Below are positions 60,624 through 64,000 of a stretch of 64,000 nt of DNA, piece after piece. The DNA lies in the NCBI GenBank assembly GCA_031844405.1, contig JAUZVC010000001.1, positions 1,116,001 to 1,180,000 of the forward strand, in the 5' to 3' direction. The translations under genes were made by a program, and so were the position numbers. The first letter of the stretch is position 1. Every line of letters starts with the position of its first letter. A model generated the notes under the pieces. The model saw nothing but the letters and a program-made list of their open reading frames with translations, was not told the origin of the DNA and did not search any database. The stretch is from Knoellia sp031844405 (lineage in GTDB: Bacteria; Actinomycetota; Actinomycetes; Actinomycetales; Dermatophilaceae).

Positions 60624-61256
60624 CGCGTGGAAGATCTCGTGGAACCCGAACCAGCGCGGTGACGGGTTCGGCCGCTTGATGCCGTAGACGAGCGCCCCGA
60701 GGACGTAGAGGACGCCACCGGCGACGACGAACGTCATGACCGTCCCGCCGGCATGCTGGAGCAGCGGCCCGAGGAAGAACACCGCGACCGAGCCGAGCGC
60801 GACGTAGACCGGGACGTAGAGCCAGCGCGGCGCGTGGATCCAGACGAGCCGGAAGACGACGCCGAGCAGCGCGCCGCTCCAGACGATGGCAAGCAGGGTG
60901 CGGCCCTGGTCGCGGGGCAGCAGCAGCGCGAACGGCGTGTAGCTGCCCGCGATGATGAGGAAGATGTTGGAGTGGTCGATCCGCTTGAGGGCGGTGCCCC
61001 AGCGGGGTGACCACGTGCCGCGGTGGTAGACCGCCGACATCGAGAAGAGGAACACGGCCGTGACGGTGAAGACCGCCGCCGAGGCTCGGGCCTGCACGGT
61101 GTCGCCGAGGACGACGAGGACGAGGCCGCCGATGAAGGCGATCGGCGCCATCGCGAGGTGCAGCCAGCCGCGGAGCTTGGGCTTGACCGCCTCGAGCACG
61201 GCGTCGACGCGCTCTTCGAGGGCGTCGAACGTGCGGGGCTCGCGTGAAGTACTCAT
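60558..61256 (-). CDS. Hemolysin III-family membrane protein
   Basis: 232 residues from ATG 61256-61254. Seven hydrophobic helices with the PAQR/HlyIII metal-site motifs: MSAVYHRGTW (Ser/His), IDHSNIFLIIAGSYTPFALL (Asp/His) and GFHEIFHALTILAFVAHY (HxxxH). Family members are putative metal-dependent hydrolases; haemolytic action is unproven for most. It is Rv1085c by position. Its 3' end overlaps the preceding convergent gene. The promoter region holds a perfect palindrome at 61272-61289. Confidence 0.92.
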   Translation of the reverse strand: MSTSREPRTFDALEERVDAVLEAVKPKLRGWLHLAMAPIAFIGGLVLVVLGDTVQARASAAVFTVTAVFLFSMSAVYHRGTWSPRWGTALKRIDHSNIFLIIAGSYTPFALLLPRDQGRTLLAIVWSGALLGVVFRLVWIHAPRWLYVPVYVALGSVAVFFLGPLLQHAGGTVMTFVVAGGVLYVLGALVYGIKRPNPSPRWFGFHEIFHALTILAFVAHYIAASIALYDRA

Positions 61257-61271
61257 GATCGGACCAACGAT

Positions 61272-61289
61272 ACCTACGTTTCCGTAGGT
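61272..61289. promoter_or_regulatory. 18-bp palindrome between hlyIII and the prenyltransferase gene
   Basis: ACCTACG (61272-61278) and CGTAGGT (61283-61289) are inverted with a 4-base spacer. It lies 16 bases upstream of the hlyIII start and about 45 bases before the opposite -10 box. Shape and size suit a TetR-type dimer; the binder is unknown. Confidence 0.5.
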
Positions 61290-61334
61290 TCCGACCCGGA
61301 GCGACGTGCTCTGCGTCTCTCGTGCGCCCGGCGG

Positions 61335-61340
61335 TACGGT
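61335..61340 (+). promoter_or_regulatory. -10 box for leaderless prenyltransferase transcript
   Basis: TACGGT ends six bases before ATG 61347. Confidence 0.5.
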
Positions 61341-61346
61341 GACGGC

Positions 61347-62108
61347 ATGGCGCTCAGCGATGTCCTCTATGCGGCATACGAGCGTCGTCTGGCCAAGCAC
61401 CTCGGCCCCGAGAGCGTGCCCAGGCACGTCGGCGTCATGCTCGACGGCAACCGCCGCTGGGCCAAGGCGCGGGGCGCCGGGACGAGCGAGGGACACCAGG
61501 CCGGCGCCGACAACATCGCCAACCTCCTCGGGTGGTGCGAGGAGGTCGGTGTCGAGGTCGTCACCCTCTGGCTGCTCTCGACCGACAACCTCGGCCGCGC
61601 CGAGTCGGAGCTGCGCCCCCTGCTCGGCATCATCGAGCGCGCCGTCGACGACCTCGCCGACGAGCGCCGGTGGCGTGTCCACGTCGTCGGCGCCCTGTCG
61701 CTGCTGCCCGAGGCCACCCGCGAGCGCCTCGAGGCCGCGGCCGCACGCACCGCCGACGTCGACGGCATGCTCGTCAACGTCGCCGTCGGCTACGGCGGCC
61801 GCCGTGAGATCGCCGACGCCGTCCGCTCGCTCCTGCTCGAGCACGCCGACCTCGGCACGACGATCGAGGAGCTCGCCGAGATCCTCGACGTCGAGCACAT
61901 CGCCGAGCACCTCTACACCAAGGGCCAGCCCGACCCCGACCTCGTCATCCGCACCTCGGGGGAGCAGCGGCTCGGCGGGTTCCTCCTGTGGCAGAGCGCG
62001 CACTCGGAGTTCTACTTCTGCGAGGCCTACTGGCCCGACTTCCGCAAGGTCGACTTCCTGCGCGCGCTGCGGGCCTTCGGGGACCGCCACCGGCGCTTCG
62101 GCGCCTGA
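61347..62108 (+). CDS. cis-Prenyltransferase (isoprenyl transferase, Z-FPP synthase-like)
   Basis: 253 residues from leaderless ATG 61347. The signature VGVMLDGNRRWAKARG holds the catalytic aspartate, with LWLLSTDNLGRAESEL, VAVGYGGRREIADAV and the C-terminal DLVIRTSGEQRLGGFLLWQS that binds diphosphate. Two orthologue groups exist in actinobacteria: undecaprenyl/decaprenyl diphosphate synthase and the short-chain Z-farnesyl synthase Rv1086. Position after hlyIII matches Rv1086, so the short-chain product is favoured; chain length cannot be read directly. Either way it supplies the lipid carrier for cell-wall and surface glycans. Confidence 0.92.
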   Translation: MALSDVLYAAYERRLAKHLGPESVPRHVGVMLDGNRRWAKARGAGTSEGHQAGADNIANLLGWCEEVGVEVVTLWLLSTDNLGRAESELRPLLGIIERAVDDLADERRWRVHVVGALSLLPEATRERLEAAAARTADVDGMLVNVAVGYGGRREIADAVRSLLLEHADLGTTIEELAEILDVEHIAEHLYTKGQPDPDLVIRTSGEQRLGGFLLWQSAHSEFYFCEAYWPDFRKVDFLRALRAFGDRHRRFGA

Positions 62109-62244
62109 GCGCGCGCTTGAGACTGTCGCCGCAGGAGCCTCATCCGTCACACCCGTCACCCCAGTGGAAACGTGACGAGGGAAACGCGCGACGAACCTGT
62201 CCCGACACGCCGCGAGGATCCGTATGCCGGGTGGTCGGCGGTCG

Positions 62245-62277
62245 TAGCGTCACGACTGACGCACCACCCCGGTGCGT
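62245..62277 (+). promoter_or_regulatory. Probable phoH promoter and 5'-terminal RNA hairpin
   Basis: TAGCGT (62245-62250) is a TAnnnT -10 box. About eight bases on, ACGCACC (62259-62265) and GGTGCGT (62271-62277) form a 7-bp stem with a 5-base loop, so the transcript would begin with a hairpin. The 309-base region 62109-62417 otherwise holds a 37-codon frame and one GTATGCC (62222). Confidence 0.45.
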
Positions 62278-62293
62278 TCGGGAGGCCCATCGC

Positions 62294-62407
62294 ATGGAGC
62301 ACACCACGCTCCGGAGGAGGGACCACTCTCGGCTCCCTGCTCGTGGCAGTGGGTCGACCGGGTTCCACACCTTCGAGCCGGCGCACGACCTCAGCGTGCG
62401 CGCCTAG
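62294..62407 (+). CDS. Possible 37-residue leader peptide or PhoAT-like partner of phoH
   Basis: ATG 62294 follows GGGAGGCCC; the frame ends TAG at 62405-62407, ten bases before the phoH GTG, and its stop overlaps the phoH ribosome site (AGGAG, 62406-62410). The product is basic and His-rich (EHTTLRRRDHSRLPARGSGS) with no hydrophobic stretch. Mycobacterial phoH2 genes are reported to have a small upstream partner, phoAT; this frame has the right place, but I cannot show similarity. A longer in-frame start at GTG 62231 exists, upstream of the -10 box. It may be non-coding. Confidence 0.35.
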   Translation: MEHTTLRRRDHSRLPARGSGSTGFHTFEPAHDLSVRA

Positions 62408-62417
62408 GAGCCCTGCC

Positions 62418-63812
62418 GTGGCCACGACCTCGCCTTCGACCGCTTCCTCCCCGACGACCAGCGCCGGGGGTCCCCGGCGCAAGCGCGCGGCCGCCACGGC
62501 CACGCTCGCCGAACCAGCGCTGCGGACCTACGTCCTCGACACCTCGGTCCTGCTGTCCGACCCGCGTGCGATCCTGCGCTTCAAGGAGCACGAGGTCGTG
62601 CTGCCGGTCGTCGTCGTCACCGAGCTCGAGGCCAAGCGGCACCACCCCGAGCTGGGCTACTTCGCCCGGACCGCGCTCCGCCTCCTCGACGACCTGCGCA
62701 TCCAGGCCGGCCGGCTCGACGCCCCTGTCCCCGTCGGCGAGGCCGGCGGCACCCTCCGGGTCGAGCTCAACCACACCGACCCCTCGTCGCTGCCCGCCGG
62801 CTTCCGCCTCGGCGACAACGACACCCGCATCCTCTCGGTCGCCAAGAACCTCTCCAACGAGGGCTGTGCGGTGACGATCGTCAGCAAGGACCTGCCGATG
62901 CGGGTCAAGGCGTCGGCCTGCGGCATGGAGGCCGAGGAGTACCGCGCCGAGCTCGCCGTCGACTCCGGCTGGACCGGCATGTCCGAGGTCGAGGTGACGA
63001 CCGAGGAGATGGACCACCTCTACGAGTACGGCCGCCTCGAGCACCTCGGAGCCGCCGAGCTGCCGTGCCACACCGGCCTCAAGCTCCTGTCGCCGCGCGG
63101 CAGCGGACTCGGCCGCATCGGCGCCGACAAGCAGGTGCGCCTCGTCAAGGGCGACCGCGACGCCTTCGGCCTGCACGGCCGCAGCGCCGAGCAGCGGATC
63201 GCGCTCGACATCCTCCTCGACCCCGACATCGGCATCGTCAGCCTCGGCGGCCGCGCGGGCACCGGCAAGTCCGCGCTCGCGCTCTGCGCCGGGCTCGAGG
63301 CGGTCATGGAGCGGCGCCAGCAGCGCAAGGTCGTCGTCTTCCGCCCGCTCTACGCCGTCGGCGGCCAGGAGCTCGGCTACCTGCCCGGCTCCGAGCAGGA
63401 GAAGATGAACCCGTGGGGCCAGGCGGTCTTCGACACGCTCTCCGCCCTCGTCTCGCGCGAGGTCGTCGAGGAGGTCCTCGACCGGGGGATGCTCGAGGTC
63501 CTCCCGCTCACCCACATCCGCGGCCGGTCGCTCCACGACGCGTTCGTCATCGTCGACGAGGCGCAGTCGCTCGAGCGCAACGTCCTGCTCACCGTGCTCT
63601 CGCGCATCGGCCAGAACTCCAAGGTCGTCATGACCCACGACGTCGCCCAGCGCGACAACCTGCGCGTCGGCCGCCACGACGGCGTCGCCGCCGTCATCGA
63701 GAAGCTCAAGGGCCACCCGCTCTTCGCCCACGTCACCCTGACGCGCAGCGAGCGCAGCCCGATCGCGGCCCTCGTCACCGACCTCCTCGAGTCCGAGGAC
63801 GGGCTCGCCTGA
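62418..63812 (+). CDS. PhoH2-type protein: PIN ribonuclease domain fused to PhoH ATPase
   Basis: 464 residues from GTG 62418 with AGGAG upstream. After a ~35-residue Ser/Thr/Arg-rich tail, residues ~35-190 are a PIN domain: TYVLDTSVLLSDPRAIL (first acidic residue), VVVTELEAKRHHPELGYFAR and GDNDTRILSVA with further metal-binding acids. Residues ~250-464 are PhoH: Walker A GGRAGTGKSALALCAG, Walker B AFVIVDEAQSLERN. Mycobacterial PhoH2 couples RNA unwinding to RNA cleavage and behaves as a toxin-like enzyme. Position relative to mca and hlyIII matches Rv1095. An 18-bp terminator follows. Confidence 0.93.
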   Translation: MATTSPSTASSPTTSAGGPRRKRAAATATLAEPALRTYVLDTSVLLSDPRAILRFKEHEVVLPVVVVTELEAKRHHPELGYFARTALRLLDDLRIQAGRLDAPVPVGEAGGTLRVELNHTDPSSLPAGFRLGDNDTRILSVAKNLSNEGCAVTIVSKDLPMRVKASACGMEAEEYRAELAVDSGWTGMSEVEVTTEEMDHLYEYGRLEHLGAAELPCHTGLKLLSPRGSGLGRIGADKQVRLVKGDRDAFGLHGRSAEQRIALDILLDPDIGIVSLGGRAGTGKSALALCAGLEAVMERRQQRKVVVFRPLYAVGGQELGYLPGSEQEKMNPWGQAVFDTLSALVSREVVEEVLDRGMLEVLPLTHIRGRSLHDAFVIVDEAQSLERNVLLTVLSRIGQNSKVVMTHDVAQRDNLRVGRHDGVAAVIEKLKGHPLFAHVTLTRSERSPIAALVTDLLESEDGLA

Positions 63813-63833
63813 GGGTCCCGAACCACGCACGAC

Positions 63834-63874
63834 CCGGTATGCCGGCCCACGACCTGCGTGGGCCGGCATACCGG
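63834..63874 (+). terminator. Intrinsic terminator after phoH
   Basis: 18-bp perfect stem (63834-63851 with 63857-63874), 5-base loop; the arms contain GGTATGCC and GGCATACC. No T-tract. Confidence 0.85.
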
Positions 63875-64000
63875 CGTCCGGGTGCCCGAGGTCGGGTGCG
63901 ATCGTGGCGGGATCACCTCGCGGTGGCCCGCTCGTGCCGCTCGACGGTGTGCACGATGGAGACCCCCGTTTTGGTTCTTTGAGGGGTCATCGCGTACGTT
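63875..64000. other. Window-end intergenic sequence
   Basis: No gene can be called in the last 126 bases. An AT-richer stretch (63967-64000) ends in TACGTT at 63995-64000, a possible -10 box for a gene beginning past the edge. Confidence 0.3.

Noticed and set aside
63065..63982. 305-codon frame running past the end of phoH
   Set aside because: An Arg/Pro-rich shadow of phoH in another frame; it crosses the terminator.

Overview
The window is chromosomal DNA from a high-GC actinobacterium. Pointers are GC-rich third codon positions, many GTG starts, leaderless-type promoters (a TAnnnT box 6-7 bases before the start codon), a mycothiol-conjugate amidase, and two gene blocks in the same order as in Mycobacterium tuberculosis: mfd/mazG/eno/ftsB-like/DUF501/ppx (Rv1020-Rv1026) and SGNH hydrolase/cbs/metB/greA/DUF4307/mca/hlyIII/Z-prenyl synthase/phoH (Rv1075c-Rv1095). 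No mycolic-acid or mycobacterial surface genes are seen; a Micrococcales member such as Intrasporangiaceae is my best inference.

Bases 1-21213 form a surface-glycan locus on the + strand, interrupted once by a minus-strand PAP2 phosphatase. The first part makes and uses an activated heptose: a GmhB-GmhA fusion (cut by the window edge), a GT4, an SDR epimerase/dehydratase with a CxxC insert, an HddC-type nucleotidyltransferase, an HddA-type kinase and a second GT4, mostly joined by 4-base stop/start overlaps. Then comes a 2191-residue secreted protein (dimethylformamidase-beta-like head, five DUF4082 and seven Fn3 modules), whose stop codon overlaps the start of a GT2. A Gfo/Idh/MocA dehydrogenase, SDR, two DegT aminotransferases, a MOP flippase and a hexapeptide acetyltransferase follow, as expected for an N-acetylated amino sugar that is made and flipped.

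21250-26751 holds mfd, a SurA-like lipoprotein, mazG and a small membrane protein. 26773-31410 holds a 1392-residue minus-strand SARP/BTAD-STAND-WD40 protein, divergent from a 103-residue exported peptide; the shared intergenic region carries two perfect 9-bp repeats 11 bp apart. 31582-33680 is psuK-psuG (pseudouridine degradation), the kinase carrying its own HTH and sitting under an inverted-repeat promoter. 33902-37921 is eno, ftsB-like, DUF501, ppx and a convergent TetR gene. A tRNA with anticodon UAA but a short variable loop lies at 38136.

38434-49101 carries BI-1-like, SGNH hydrolase and cbs genes, then an alkane-utilisation group (AlkB-rubredoxin fusion under a 29-bp palindrome, TetR, FadH-like reductase) and a lone GT4. 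49132-57841 carries msrA, a GlsB-like protein, a double GNAT, metB, an orphan MutL/GlmL, a VOC-DrrA-DrrB operon and threonine deaminase. 57842-64000 has a three-copy intergenic repeat, greA, DUF4307, mca, a small membrane protein, hlyIII, a cis-prenyltransferase and phoH, which is preceded by a structured leader and a 37-codon ORF.

Across the window the heptamer GTATGCC/GGCATAC is far more frequent than composition predicts. It also occurs inside several terminators and repeats.
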